64,000 nt of DNA, taken from NCBI RefSeq assembly GCF_014202755.1, contig NZ_JACHHK010000001.1, forward strand, positions 344,658-408,657, in the 5' to 3' direction. Below the pieces are notes generated by a model. It did not search any database. It was given only the letters and a program-made list of their open reading frames with translations, and was not told the origin of the DNA. Positions within the stretch are counted from its first letter, which is position 1; each line of letters begins with the position of its first letter. Position numbers and translations under genes: made by a program. Below are positions 14,875 through 23,300 of this stretch, piece by piece. Origin of the DNA: Catenisphaera adipataccumulans (GTDB taxonomy: Bacteria; Bacillota_I; Bacilli_A; Erysipelotrichales; Erysipelotrichaceae).

Positions 14875-15993
14875 CGTAGTAAAATATTCTCTGACCGCAT
14901 CAACCTCCGCCTCGATACGGCCCTGCACCATTTCATCGCTGCCGCCGCCTTTTCCTGGTAAAACAGCGTGCATCGCCTGCTGCACAGCACGAGAATGTTC
15001 GGCACACAGCGCATACTGTCCCTGACTGATGACCATGCAGACCTTGGGATGAACGGTCTTGTTCAGCAGGTCGCAGCCATTGCGCAGTTCATTCATCGTC
15101 AGACCGTCGATCGACTCCAGGACCAGCGGGCAGCCCGGTGCATAGTTCTGAGCCAGATGTTCAAATAATGTTCTCACCAAAATGCCGATCTTTCGGCTTT
15201 TTTCATGGTCTTTATTCAATGTCTTTTCCACGGCTTGATCCACCGCTGCCGGCCGGGCAGCCAAGGCATGAGAGATATGGATCACCTGACGATGCTTTGC
15301 CTGATAGTCTGCCAGTGCCCGGCTGCCGCAGATCATCGTGATCCGCGTCGCGTGTTCATGGGCCTCGCAGCTTAAGATCTTGACCAGGCCGATCTCCCCG
15401 GTCGCACTCACATGCGTGCCGCAGCACGCACAAATATCCACACCAGGAATCTCGACGATCCGAACCGCACCATCAATGGCTTTTTTTGACCGATACGGCA
15501 AGGCAGCCAGTGTTTTTTCATCCGGATACCAACATTTTACCGGCAGATTTTGATAAATCGCTTCGTTGACCTTCCGTTCGACCAATTCAGGGTCTGTTAC
15601 GTTGCCGTTAAAGTCGATCGTGATCACATCGCTCATATGAAAGCCGACATTTTCCAGTCCATATAACGCATGGATCACGCCGGAGACCATATGTTCGCCG
15701 GAATGCTGCTGCATAAGATCAAACCGATGCGCCCAGTCAATTCGGCCGTGCACCTGTCCGGATACGGGTGCCTTTGTATAATGAACGATCGTATCATCGA
15801 CGCGCTGCACATCGACGACCGGTACATCATTCAGGGTCCCGATATCGGCCGGCTGGCCGCCGCCTTCCGGGAAAAAAGCAGTCTGATCCAGTACGATTTC
15901 ATAAAACTGCCGGCCTTTTTCACAGCGCAGCACAGCCGCATCAAATTCTTTTAAATATACATTCTGTTCAAATAATTCATTCATCTTTTTCAT
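14845..15993 (-). CDS. AlaX-like alanyl-tRNA editing protein with DHHA1 domain
   Basis: About 382 residues. The N-terminal half matches the AlaRS second-additional/editing domain: QTAFFPEGGGQPADIG, the zinc motif HSGEH and the second part CCGTHV. The C-terminal part is a DHHA1 domain with GKGGGSDEMVQG, as in AlaRS and long AlaX. Such proteins hydrolyse Ser- or Gly-tRNA-Ala. The start is uncertain: ATG 15993 is two bases and ATG 15984 eleven bases from CGGGAGG; both overlap the 3' end of the DeoR-type gene, so translation is coupled. It converges on mnmE with a 30-base tail overlap and no terminator between. Confidence 0.88.
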   Translation of the reverse strand: MKKMNELFEQNVYLKEFDAAVLRCEKGRQFYEIVLDQTAFFPEGGGQPADIGTLNDVPVVDVQRVDDTIVHYTKAPVSGQVHGRIDWAHRFDLMQQHSGEHMVSGVIHALYGLENVGFHMSDVITIDFNGNVTDPELVERKVNEAIYQNLPVKCWYPDEKTLAALPYRSKKAIDGAVRIVEIPGVDICACCGTHVSATGEIGLVKILSCEAHEHATRITMICGSRALADYQAKHRQVIHISHALAARPAAVDQAVEKTLNKDHEKSRKIGILVRTLFEHLAQNYAPGCPLVLESIDGLTMNELRNGCDLLNKTVHPKVCMVISQGQYALCAEHSRAVQQAMHAVLPGKGGGSDEMVQGRIEAEVDAVREYFTTLFTETEIGK

Positions 15994-16750
15994 TTCCTCC
16001 CGCCTGAATGATCCTCGGCACATCTTTGATGCGCTGTTTTTGTGCCAGCGTGATCACATTGGTGATCAGGACATCAAACATCGCAAACGACGCAAAGGTG
16101 TAGATCCCCACTTTTTGAAACTTTGAGGCATCACATAGCAGGACCTTTTTCGATGCCTGACGCAGCACATGCTGCTTGACTTCCATTTCTTCATAGGCAA
16201 ACGTCGTCGGACCGGCCCGATTGCGGAAGCCGTCGCAGCCCATGAAGGCCGTATCAATATGGATCGAATCAATGTAGGTATTCGTAAAGGCACCGGTGGC
16301 CGCTTTGCCGCGTTTTAGGATCTTGCCGCCGGTAAAAATCAATTCATGCCGCATATCCGTCACCAACTGTGCGATCGGCAGTGAATTCGTCGCGATGATC
16401 AGGTCTTTTTTCAGCGGCAGCAGTTTAGCCAATGCCAGCGTCGTACTGCCTGGACCGAGAAATATCACCGTGTGATCCTGGATCAGCGGCAAAGCTGCAC
16501 GGGCAATGGCTTTTTTCCATTCGGCATGCTCCATTTGTTTGCGGTCGACCGATGCTTCCTTCAGTTCGGCCGTCATCGCCCCGCCATGGGTCTTCACCAA
16601 CAGTCCTTCCTGTTCCATGCGTGAAAGATCCTTGCGGATGGTTTCCATGCTGACGGAAAAATGCGCTGCCAATTCATTCACCCGGACTTCTCCTTGGGTC
16701 AGCAGCTGCTGATAGATTTCATCTTGTCTGGTCTGAGTTTTCTTTGACAT
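15977..16750 (-). CDS. DeoR-family transcriptional regulator
   Basis: 257 residues: N-terminal DeoR helix-turn-helix (VRVNELAAHFSVSMETIRKDLSRM, ~22-45, then EGLLVKTHGGA wing) and a DeoRC sugar-phosphate sensor domain (FLGPGSTTLALAKLL; TGG, CDASKF). It is divergent from hxlA-hxlB-manA, with an inverted repeat (16770-16804) between, so it most likely controls those genes in response to a phosphorylated sugar. Downstream it overlaps the AlaX-like gene, an unrelated partner. Confidence 0.9.
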   Translation of the reverse strand: MSKKTQTRQDEIYQQLLTQGEVRVNELAAHFSVSMETIRKDLSRMEQEGLLVKTHGGAMTAELKEASVDRKQMEHAEWKKAIARAALPLIQDHTVIFLGPGSTTLALAKLLPLKKDLIIATNSLPIAQLVTDMRHELIFTGGKILKRGKAATGAFTNTYIDSIHIDTAFMGCDGFRNRAGPTTFAYEEMEVKQHVLRQASKKVLLCDASKFQKVGIYTFASFAMFDVLITNVITLAQKQRIKDVPRIIQAGGNEKDE

Positions 16751-16769
16751 AATCTTAGTATAGCAGAAG

Positions 16770-16804
16770 CTTGGCTTTCTGTGTGCTTTTTTGAAAAAGC
16801 CAAG
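16770..16804. promoter_or_regulatory. Inverted repeat, candidate operator of the DeoR-type regulator
   Basis: CTTGGCTTT (16770-16778) and AAAGCCAAG (16796-16804), perfect 9-bp arms 17 bases apart, between the regulator and the hxlA promoter. Wide spacing could also mean a hairpin. Confidence 0.55.
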
Positions 16805-16842
16805 TTTATTAAGTTGTTTTTAAAAAAATACCAAGAATTTCA

Positions 16843-16871
16843 TTGTACACATTCTGCTAATTTTCTATACT
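16843..16871 (+). promoter_or_regulatory. Promoter of hxlA-hxlB-manA
   Basis: -35 TTGTAC (16843-16848), 17-base spacer, -10 TATACT (16866-16871); 26 bases before the hxlA start. Confidence 0.65.
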
Positions 16872-16897
16872 GAGCATGAACCAAGGAGGAATGAAAA

Positions 16898-17524
16898 ATG
16901 AAACTACAAGCTGCACTTGATACATTGACATTAGATGAATGCCTGGACCTGCTCAAGGAAACAAACGGTTCGGTCCAGATCGCAGAGGTGGGCACGCCCT
17001 TTGTGATCAAAGAAGGAATGCGCCCGGTTCGCGCCATCAAGAAAGCCTTCCCAAATATCGAAGTTCTGGCCGACACCAAGATCATGGATGCCGGAGAATT
17101 TGAAGCCGATGCCTGCTTTGAGGCCGGAGCGGATATCGTCACCGTTTTAGGCGTATCCAACGATGCGACCATCGCCGGTGTGGTCCGCAGCGCAAAGAAA
17201 TACGGCCGCAAGGTCATGGTCGATATGATCGAAGTTCAGGATCTCGCCAAACGAACGGCAGAAGTTGATCAGATGGGCGTCGATTATATCTGTGTTCACA
17301 CGGCCTTTGATGTACAGGCAACCGGCAAAGATCCGCTGGATGATCTGAAAGTAGTCAATCAAGTGATCAAAAACGCTAAATCAGCCGTGGCCGGCGGTGT
17401 CAAACTGGCAACGATCGATGCGATCGTCAACGAAGGTGCTGAAATCATCGTAGTGGGCGGTGCCATCTGCAATGCCGATGACCGGGCCGCCATGGCCAAA
17501 GCCCTGCAGGGACGTTTAAAATAG
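16898..17524 (+). CDS. hxlA: 3-hexulose-6-phosphate synthase
   Basis: Ribulose monophosphate pathway aldolase: condenses formaldehyde with ribulose-5-phosphate, or runs in reverse to make ribulose-5-phosphate from hexulose-6-phosphate. 208 residues of the OMP-decarboxylase barrel family, with LADTKIMDAG (catalytic Asp-Lys-Asp region, ~57-66), VDYICVHTAFD and VVGGAI phosphate site. Sequence and the adjacent hxlB favour HPS over the related 3-keto-L-gulonate-6-phosphate decarboxylase (UlaD). The start has CCAAGGAGG eight bases upstream. Followed nine bases later by hxlB. Confidence 0.88.
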   Translation: MKLQAALDTLTLDECLDLLKETNGSVQIAEVGTPFVIKEGMRPVRAIKKAFPNIEVLADTKIMDAGEFEADACFEAGADIVTVLGVSNDATIAGVVRSAKKYGRKVMVDMIEVQDLAKRTAEVDQMGVDYICVHTAFDVQATGKDPLDDLKVVNQVIKNAKSAVAGGVKLATIDAIVNEGAEIIVVGGAICNADDRAAMAKALQGRLK

Positions 17525-17533
17525 GAGGAACAT

Positions 17534-18094
17534 ATGAACAACCAAGAATACGCAAAAATCATTCTGAATGAATTAAACCAGACCATTCCGCATATCGATG
17601 TTGACAAAGCGGAACAAATGAAACAATTGATCTTACAAGCAGATGAGATCTTCTGCGCCGGTGCGGGACGCTCCGGTTTCCAAGTCAAAGGCTTTGCGAT
17701 GCGCTTGATGCATATGGGACTGAAAAGCTATGTCGTCGGTGAAACCTGCACGCCGAACATTGGCAAAGACGGTCTGCTGGTCATTTGTTCCGGCAGCGGT
17801 TCCACCAAGAGCTTGGTCTGCCATGCTCAGAAAGCCAAAGACATCGGTGCTAAGATCGCATTGATCACGATCGATCCAGATTCACCGATCGCACAAATGG
17901 CCGATGTGGTCATTGAAATCAGTGCGCCAAGCCCGAAAAGCGCAAAAGCCGGTGCCATCACTTCGATCCAGCCGATGGGCTCTTTATTTGAACAAAGTGA
18001 AGGCTTATTCATGGACTGCATGATCATGATGTTGATGGAAGCCAAACACATGGACAGCGATACGATGTTCGGCCGCCATGCCAACCTGGAGTAG
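17534..18094 (+). CDS. hxlB: 6-phospho-3-hexuloisomerase
   Basis: Interconverts hexulose-6-phosphate and fructose-6-phosphate. 186 residues, a single SIS domain with FCAGAGRSG, FAMRLMHMG, CSGSGSTKSL and the C-terminal IQPMGSLFEQ and FGRHANLE typical of HxlB/PHI. It has its own AGGAGG site and ends three bases before manA. With hxlA it links fructose-6-phosphate to ribulose-5-phosphate. Confidence 0.92.
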   Translation: MNNQEYAKIILNELNQTIPHIDVDKAEQMKQLILQADEIFCAGAGRSGFQVKGFAMRLMHMGLKSYVVGETCTPNIGKDGLLVICSGSGSTKSLVCHAQKAKDIGAKIALITIDPDSPIAQMADVVIEISAPSPKSAKAGAITSIQPMGSLFEQSEGLFMDCMIMMLMEAKHMDSDTMFGRHANLE

Positions 18095-18097
18095 CTT

Positions 18098-19042
18098 ATG
18101 GAAGATGTATTATTTCTGAAATCGATCATGGTCGATAAGCCTTACGGCGGTCAAAAGATCCAGAAACGTTTTGGCTTTACCGAAGCGTTGGACCGTAAAG
18201 TCGGTGAATACTGGGCAATCAGTGCCCATCCTAACGGCATGAGTCGTATTGCTCAGGGACCGTATGCCGGTCAGACGCTGAAGGAAGTTTATGAAAATCA
18301 CCGCGAACTCTTTGCCGATGATCCGCATGAACGCTTCCCCTTGCTGATCAAGATCAATGAAATCAACCGGCCGGTTTCCGTCCAGGTCCATCCAGATGAC
18401 GCTTACGCCATGGAACATGAAAACGACAGCGGCAAAGCGGAATTGAATGTATTTTTCGATGTTGAACCGGGAACAAAACTGATCCGTGGCCATAACGCCA
18501 AGACCCGTGAAGAACTTCGCCAAGGCATCGAAGCAGGAGACTGGGACCATTTATTACGCCGGATCCCGGTCAAAGACAACGATTTTACCTACACGCCGCC
18601 AGGTACGATCCACGGTATCGAAGGCAAGCTGATGATGGCAGAAGTCCAGCAGTCCAGCGACGTCACGTATCGTCTGTACGACTATGACCGGACCGATGCA
18701 AATGGAAAGAAACGCCCGCTGCATATTGAACAAGCCATTGCCGTCACGACCGTTCCGTTTCAGGAACCGGAAGTGCATCCAACGGTTCGTCACGAAAACG
18801 GCAATACGATCACCCGTTATGTGAGCGTGCCGACCTTCACCGTCACGCGCTATGAAGTGACAAATTCTGTGACGGTCGATAATCCGACTTATTCTTGTGT
18901 CCTGTTGTTAAGCGGCAGCGGCACACTGAAAGTCAACGGCAGTACAGAGGACATCCGGGCCGGTCAGGGCATGATCATCACCGCAAATGCAAAAACATTC
19001 CAGTTATCCGGCAAAATGGACGTATTGGTCAGCCGCATATAA
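18098..19042 (+). CDS. manA: Mannose-6-phosphate isomerase, class I
   Basis: Zinc enzyme that interconverts mannose-6-phosphate and fructose-6-phosphate. 314 residues; cupin core with the zinc ligands in SVQVHPDD (~100-107), the Glu in GKAELNVFF and the His in PPGTIHGIEG. It is the short Firmicutes form. The start lies only three bases after the hxlB stop, so it is coupled. The operon makes fructose-6-phosphate the hub: mannose-6-phosphate in, ribulose-5-phosphate out (or the reverse). No binding site inside the operon is evident. Confidence 0.92.
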   Translation: MEDVLFLKSIMVDKPYGGQKIQKRFGFTEALDRKVGEYWAISAHPNGMSRIAQGPYAGQTLKEVYENHRELFADDPHERFPLLIKINEINRPVSVQVHPDDAYAMEHENDSGKAELNVFFDVEPGTKLIRGHNAKTREELRQGIEAGDWDHLLRRIPVKDNDFTYTPPGTIHGIEGKLMMAEVQQSSDVTYRLYDYDRTDANGKKRPLHIEQAIAVTTVPFQEPEVHPTVRHENGNTITRYVSVPTFTVTRYEVTNSVTVDNPTYSCVLLLSGSGTLKVNGSTEDIRAGQGMIITANAKTFQLSGKMDVLVSRI

Positions 19043-19046
19043 AAAA

Positions 19047-19094
19047 GGACGTGTTATCCTTCGAATATGAAGGAGAAACACGTCCCGTTTTCTT
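19047..19094. terminator. Long bidirectional terminator between manA and the histidine kinase gene
   Basis: GGACGTGTT (19047-19055) pairs with AACACGTCC (19077-19085); inner CCTTC/GAAGG extends the stem. A-run before and T-rich tract after. The histidine kinase stop codon lies inside the left arm. Confidence 0.85.
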
Positions 19095-20274
19095 TTGAGC
19101 TCGTGGCTTTAATATGAATATGATACATATCAGCGATCTCTTTGGCAATGGCCAGGCCTAAGCCGTAACCGCCTTCATAGACACGCGATTTATCCACGCG
19201 GTAGAATCGTTCAAACAGATGCGGAATGGCTTCGGGCGGAATGTAACTGCCGCTGTTCTGCACCATCATCCGGATCTTGCCGCCTTCCCGATACAATTTA
19301 AAATGGATGACGCCGCCTTTGGGCGTATACTTGATCGCATTATCCAGGAAGATCATCATGAACTGTTTGAATTGATTCGGATCTCCCGAATAAATCAGAT
19401 CATCTTCGATCTCCGATTCCAAGGTCAATTCTTTTTCATACGCGATCGTCTCACAAGGCAGCGTGCAGCTCATGGCGATTTCACTTAAATCGCAGCGGAT
19501 CTTCTGCTTCGGCACACGGTTGGCATCGTGTTTGGCCAAAAACAACAGATCTTCTACCAGTTTTTTCATGCGCATCGCTTCGCTTTGAATTGACTGCACC
19601 CATTGTTTCTGGGCTTTCACCGTTTCCTCGTCGTGTTCCAGCAGAATATCGCTGTCTGCCAGTATCACGGTCAGCGGAGTTTTCAGTTCATGGGACGTAT
19701 CTGCCACAAATCGTTTTTGCCGATCCCAGGAATCCTGTACCGGCTTGAGGATCCAGCCGCTCAAGAAATAGGCCAGCACAAAGAAAGCTGCACAAGCCGC
19801 GACCCCCAATTCCACTGAAACGATCAGCTGCGAGCGCATATTGCTGACTTCTTTCCGCGCATCGATCACTACGATCCGATAGCCGTCACCCGTCTTCTTC
19901 CGACGATAATAAATATTTGAATCTTCTTTCAGCATTCCCGATGAGGGCTGTCCCTGCACGATATCGATGACATCTTCAACATCTTCATCGCTCATCGAGT
20001 ACACACCGCTGGAATAGTTGACCAATTCGTAATCCGATGTCACATCGATGGTCACGACATTTCCCATGTGCTTCGGTTCATGATCATCCGCACTGCCCGG
20101 TGAAAAGGAATCACTGTCGTTTGCTGGATTCATGGCATATTCGAATGTTTCTTCAATGCCGCTTTGGATCCGCTTGTAATTGGTATACGTCTCCATGCCA
20201 AACACGAATACAAGGACCATCACCACAAACAACATCGTAATAGCGATAAATTTTCGGCGAAGTTTTCGTATCAT
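19054..20274 (-). CDS. Two-component sensor histidine kinase
   Basis: 406 residues. TM1 at ~10-27, an extracytoplasmic sensor region of ~120 residues rich in Asp/Ser, TM2 at ~150-175, short HAMP-less linker, then HisKA with phospho-acceptor H195 (ADTSHELKTP) and HATPase with N-box (N311, DNAIKYTPKGG), F-box (FERFYRVDKS) and G-box (GGYGLGLAI). Its ATG overlaps the response regulator stop by four bases (ATGA). The signal is unknown; the pair is not of the WalK or PhoR type by architecture. The 3' end lies in a shared terminator. Confidence 0.92.
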   Translation of the reverse strand: MIRKLRRKFIAITMLFVVMVLVFVFGMETYTNYKRIQSGIEETFEYAMNPANDSDSFSPGSADDHEPKHMGNVVTIDVTSDYELVNYSSGVYSMSDEDVEDVIDIVQGQPSSGMLKEDSNIYYRRKKTGDGYRIVVIDARKEVSNMRSQLIVSVELGVAACAAFFVLAYFLSGWILKPVQDSWDRQKRFVADTSHELKTPLTVILADSDILLEHDEETVKAQKQWVQSIQSEAMRMKKLVEDLLFLAKHDANRVPKQKIRCDLSEIAMSCTLPCETIAYEKELTLESEIEDDLIYSGDPNQFKQFMMIFLDNAIKYTPKGGVIHFKLYREGGKIRMMVQNSGSYIPPEAIPHLFERFYRVDKSRVYEGGYGLGLAIAKEIADMYHIHIKATSSKENGTCFSFIFEG

Positions 20275-20945
20275 TCTGAGACCTCAAACCGGTAACCAAC
20301 ACGGCGTATCGCCTTGATGGTCACCTTGCTTTTGAGGAATTTCAGCTTTTTTCGTAAGAAAGAAATGTATACCTCAACATTGTTGTCGATGGCTTCGCTG
20401 TCCATTCCCCAAACCTGCACGATCAGATCTTCTTTGGTCGTGATCATTTCCGGATGCTCCATCAGAAGTTTCATGATTTCAAATTCTTTATAGCTTAAAT
20501 GAATATGCTTCTCATGGCAGTACAGTTCACAAGTTGACAGTTCCAGGGTCAGATCTGCAAAGTCCAGATCATTGATCACAACTTCCCCTTTCCTGCGGGT
20601 CATCGCCCGGATACGGGCAATTAATTCCGTCCGGTCAAATGGTTTGGTCATATAGTCATCCGCACCGACATTCAGACCTTTGACCTTGTCCGGCACTTCA
20701 TCCAGCGCCGAAAGCATCAGCACCGGCGTTTCAATTTTATTTTCACGCATCTCCTGCACAATTTCAAAACCGTTTTTATGCGGCAGCATGACATCCATGA
20801 TGATACAGTCATATAAACCGCTCAGCGCATAATCGGCGCCGTCATTCCCGTCATAGACCGCGGTCGTCTGCCATTTCTCTTCTTTCAGCATCTGGCAGAT
20901 CACGGTTGCCAGGTTTTTTTCGTCTTCCACCACGAGAATATTCAT
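20271..20945 (-). CDS. OmpR-family response regulator
   Basis: 224 residues from ATG 20945 behind GCAGGAGGGC. Receiver domain with D51 as phosphorylation site (CIIMDVMLP) and K101 (MTKPF), followed by a Trans_reg_C winged helix (~125-224: EFEIMKLLMEH, DNNVEVYISFLRKKL, IRRVGYRF). The longer frame reaching 21014 has no ribosome site. Operon with the kinase downstream (4-base overlap). Targets unknown. Confidence 0.93.
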   Translation of the reverse strand: MNILVVEDEKNLATVICQMLKEEKWQTTAVYDGNDGADYALSGLYDCIIMDVMLPHKNGFEIVQEMRENKIETPVLMLSALDEVPDKVKGLNVGADDYMTKPFDRTELIARIRAMTRRKGEVVINDLDFADLTLELSTCELYCHEKHIHLSYKEFEIMKLLMEHPEMITTKEDLIVQVWGMDSEAIDNNVEVYISFLRKKLKFLKSKVTIKAIRRVGYRFEVSE

Positions 20946-21044
20946 ATTTCGCCCTCCTGCTTTTATAATATAACAGGAATCTGAAAGAAGTCTGAATAAA
21001 TTGTAGAAATTCAAGTAGTTTCATGTTAGAATACTTAGGTGCAT

Positions 21045-21119
21045 GGCGCGTTCGGCAAGCGGTTAAGCCACAGCCCTCTCAAGGCTGTATCACGGGTTCA
21101 AATCCCGTACGCGCTACCA
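21045..21119 (+). tRNA. tRNA-Glu (anticodon CUC)
   Basis: 75 nt with encoded CCA. Acceptor 21045-21051 pairs with 21109-21115 (one G-U). D arm GGC...GCC with GCGGTTAA loop; anticodon stem CAGCC/GGCTG around loop CTCTCAA with anticodon CTC at 21078-21080; T arm ACGGG-TTCAAAT-CCCGT. A glutamate (GAG) tRNA; body resembles bacterial tRNA-Glu. Extended -10 TGTTAGAAT ends at 21032, and a terminator follows at 21131. Confidence 0.9.
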
Positions 21120-21130
21120 TCGAATTTAAC

Positions 21131-21153
21131 GCGCTGGAACACAGCGCTTTTTT
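21131..21153 (+). terminator. Terminator of the tRNA-Glu gene
   Basis: GCGCTG - GAACA - CAGCGC stem then six T, 11 bases after the tRNA. Confidence 0.88.
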
Positions 21154-21241
21154 ATTCAAAAAAGAACTACTCAGTTCATAACAAAAAAGTATGGTACAAA
21201 ATTGAAAAAATAAGTTACTATCAATAGCAGAGGTGAAATTC

Positions 21242-22489
21242 ATGTACATTCAAGACGCAAGCGCCGCGCAGTTTGAAAAAAGTCTATCCGCATTCAAACA
21301 GCGCGATTTTTTACAATCCAGCTTTGAAGGCGAAAAAATGAAAAACAATGGCTGGGCGGTCCGGTATCTTCTCGTCTATGAAAAGGAAACGCTTTATGCC
21401 TGTGCAGTGGCTGTCATCGGCCGTGTGATGAAATTATATACCTATGCGTATATCCCGCGCGGTATCCTATTCACTGAAGAAGGTCTGCAGCATAAAGAAG
21501 AAGCCGTTTCACAAATTCATCAAACCCTAAAAACTGAAAATAAATGCATATACGTCATTACCGATCCCAAGATCATCCTGCAGGAACGGGATAAAAACGG
21601 TGATATTGTAGAAGGCGGCATCAATAACCAGGCCGTTGTCGATGAAATGACAGCGATGGGCTACCAGCACCTGCCGCTGACAAAAGGCTACGACGACAGT
21701 CATCAGGCACGCTGGCAGTCCGTGCTTACATTAAAAGGGCAAGATCGTGACAGCCTCTTTCATGCTTTCAGCAAGCGTACCCGGCAGAACATCAAAAATA
21801 CGCTGAAGTATCATATTAAAGTCCGGAAACTGGAGCGGAACGAACTGCACCTTTTAGCTGAGATGGTCGAATTGTCAGCGCAAAAACAACATTTTGACAC
21901 CTTGCCGCTGTCCTATTATGAGCAGCAATATGATTGCTTTGGGGATCATGCCCAGGCTTATTACACCTATTTGGATATTGATAATTATGCCCAACAGATC
22001 CAAAGCCAGCTTGAAGAGAAAGAAAAAACGATTCAGGAAGCAAAAGAAGCATTGGCACAGAATCCCCATTCAAAAAACGCCAACAGTCGGTTAAAGGTAG
22101 CTTCTTCCCATATCACTGCCTTGGAAAAACGCCGGCAGGATGCACAGGATCTGCACGAAACGTATGGTCATGAAGTAGGCTTAGCAGCGGCGATGTTCAT
22201 TTTCTATGGTGATGAAGTCGTTTATTTGATGAGCGGTGCCAATGAAGATCTTCGGCGTTTCCATGGTCCGTATGCCCTGCAGTGGTACATCATCCAAAAA
22301 GCGTTGGAAGAAGGATATGACTACTATAATTTCTACGGCATCAGCGGCTATTTTGAACCCGATCAAGAAGGTTACGGCGTCTTTGATTTCAAGCGCGGAT
22401 TCAACGCCCACGTTGTCGAACTGATTGGTGTCTTTGAATATCCTTTACGTCCAAAATTATATTCTCTCTACAAAAAGAAAGCGTCTTGA
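21242..22489 (+). CDS. FemABX-family peptidyltransferase (FemX/MurM-like)
   Basis: 415 residues. Two GNAT-like halves typical of Fem transferases (YIPRGILF near 75-85; RTRQNIKNTLKYHIKVR near 180; YALQWYIIQKALEEGYDYYNFYGISG and GVFDFKRGFNA at the C-terminus) separated by a charged coiled-coil arm (~240-300), as in FemA/FemX and MurM. Such enzymes add the first amino acids of the peptidoglycan cross-bridge to lipid II from aminoacyl-tRNA. Start at ATG 21242 because AGAGGTGA at 21229-21236 is well spaced; GTG 21233 overlaps that site. The gene lies right after tRNA-Glu, but which aminoacyl-tRNA it uses cannot be told. Confidence 0.85.
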   Translation: MYIQDASAAQFEKSLSAFKQRDFLQSSFEGEKMKNNGWAVRYLLVYEKETLYACAVAVIGRVMKLYTYAYIPRGILFTEEGLQHKEEAVSQIHQTLKTENKCIYVITDPKIILQERDKNGDIVEGGINNQAVVDEMTAMGYQHLPLTKGYDDSHQARWQSVLTLKGQDRDSLFHAFSKRTRQNIKNTLKYHIKVRKLERNELHLLAEMVELSAQKQHFDTLPLSYYEQQYDCFGDHAQAYYTYLDIDNYAQQIQSQLEEKEKTIQEAKEALAQNPHSKNANSRLKVASSHITALEKRRQDAQDLHETYGHEVGLAAAMFIFYGDEVVYLMSGANEDLRRFHGPYALQWYIIQKALEEGYDYYNFYGISGYFEPDQEGYGVFDFKRGFNAHVVELIGVFEYPLRPKLYSLYKKKAS

Positions 22490-22505
22490 TCAAAATATCC
22501 AATGA

Positions 22506-22527
22506 AAGCACTGTACGGGTGCTTTTT
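22506..22527 (+). terminator. Terminator after the FemX-like gene
   Basis: AGCAC - TGTACGG - GTGCT short stem followed by six T. Confidence 0.7.
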
Positions 22528-22578
22528 TCTTTTGCCTGTTTCTTTGCCATTCCATTCCTTTTTTGATCTTGCTTCATA

Positions 22579-22608
22579 ATAAAAAGACAAGATCTTCGAT
22601 CTTGTCTT
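22579..22608 (-). terminator. Terminator of the amidase gene at 22607
   Basis: 11-bp perfect stem AAGACAAGATC / GATCTTGTCTT with a three-base loop, T-run on the minus strand. Confidence 0.9.
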
Positions 22609-23281
22609 AGTTATTTTGATGAATATACTGCACATAAGCGGCTGCGATCGCTTTCGCATAGGCTTTCACAACTTTTTTCTTCTTTAATTGTTTCAATTCT
22701 GTACTATTGGAGATATAACCCACTTCAAACAGCATTGCCGGAATTTTTTGCTTGCTGACGACATAGAGCGGATATTGATCTGTTGTCGTTAATCCGTTGT
22801 CGGCTTCATAGCCGGCTTTTTTCAGATTTTTGGCAATGATTTTATAAATTTTTTTGCTGGCTTTATCTTTCGGACGCACAAAGGCGGCATATCCTTCCAT
22901 GGACGTATCTTCCGATGAGTTCATATGGATCGAGAGAAAATAGCCCGCATGCCGTTTCTTCGCAATGATGACCCGGCGTTTCAGATCTGCATCCTCATCA
23001 TCCCGTGCCCAGGATACCTTGTCACTGTTGCGGGTGTACAGGACTTCGATCGACGAATCCAGTTTCTCGATCTGGGCTCCGATCTTCTTTGCATACATCA
23101 ACGTCAGATCTTTTTCCAGTGTTTCAGAATCCGCTGCTACTGTGCCGCCATCGTACCCGCCATGACCAGGATCGATCATGACGACCACCTGATCATCTGA
23201 CTCGGCACGCACCGGCATCATTACACATAGAAATAAAGCGGCAATGATCCAAGCAGCCGCTGTTTTTTTTAAAAATTTCAT
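22607..23281 (-). CDS. N-acetylmuramoyl-L-alanine amidase (Amidase_3), secreted
   Basis: 224 residues: signal peptide (1-26, ending VRA-ES) then a complete Amidase_3 domain with zinc ligands His in IDPGHGG, Glu in LEKDL and His in SIHMNS, and catalytic Glu in LFEVGYIS. Cleaves the stem peptide from peptidoglycan. There is no wall-binding domain. It is 19 bases downstream of a paralogue, so the two arose by tandem duplication and are co-transcribed. Not sporulation-specific by any visible feature. Confidence 0.93.
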   Translation of the reverse strand: MKFLKKTAAAWIIAALFLCVMMPVRAESDDQVVVMIDPGHGGYDGGTVAADSETLEKDLTLMYAKKIGAQIEKLDSSIEVLYTRNSDKVSWARDDEDADLKRRVIIAKKRHAGYFLSIHMNSSEDTSMEGYAAFVRPKDKASKKIYKIIAKNLKKAGYEADNGLTTTDQYPLYVVSKQKIPAMLFEVGYISNSTELKQLKKKKVVKAYAKAIAAAYVQYIHQNN

Positions 23282-23300
23282 AGTTTTATTCTACCATATT

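Noticed and set aside
16898..17524. UlaD (3-keto-L-gulonate-6-phosphate decarboxylase) as identity of hxlA
   Set aside because: Same fold, but the sequence pattern and adjacent hxlB fit hexulose-phosphate synthase; no ascorbate genes nearby.
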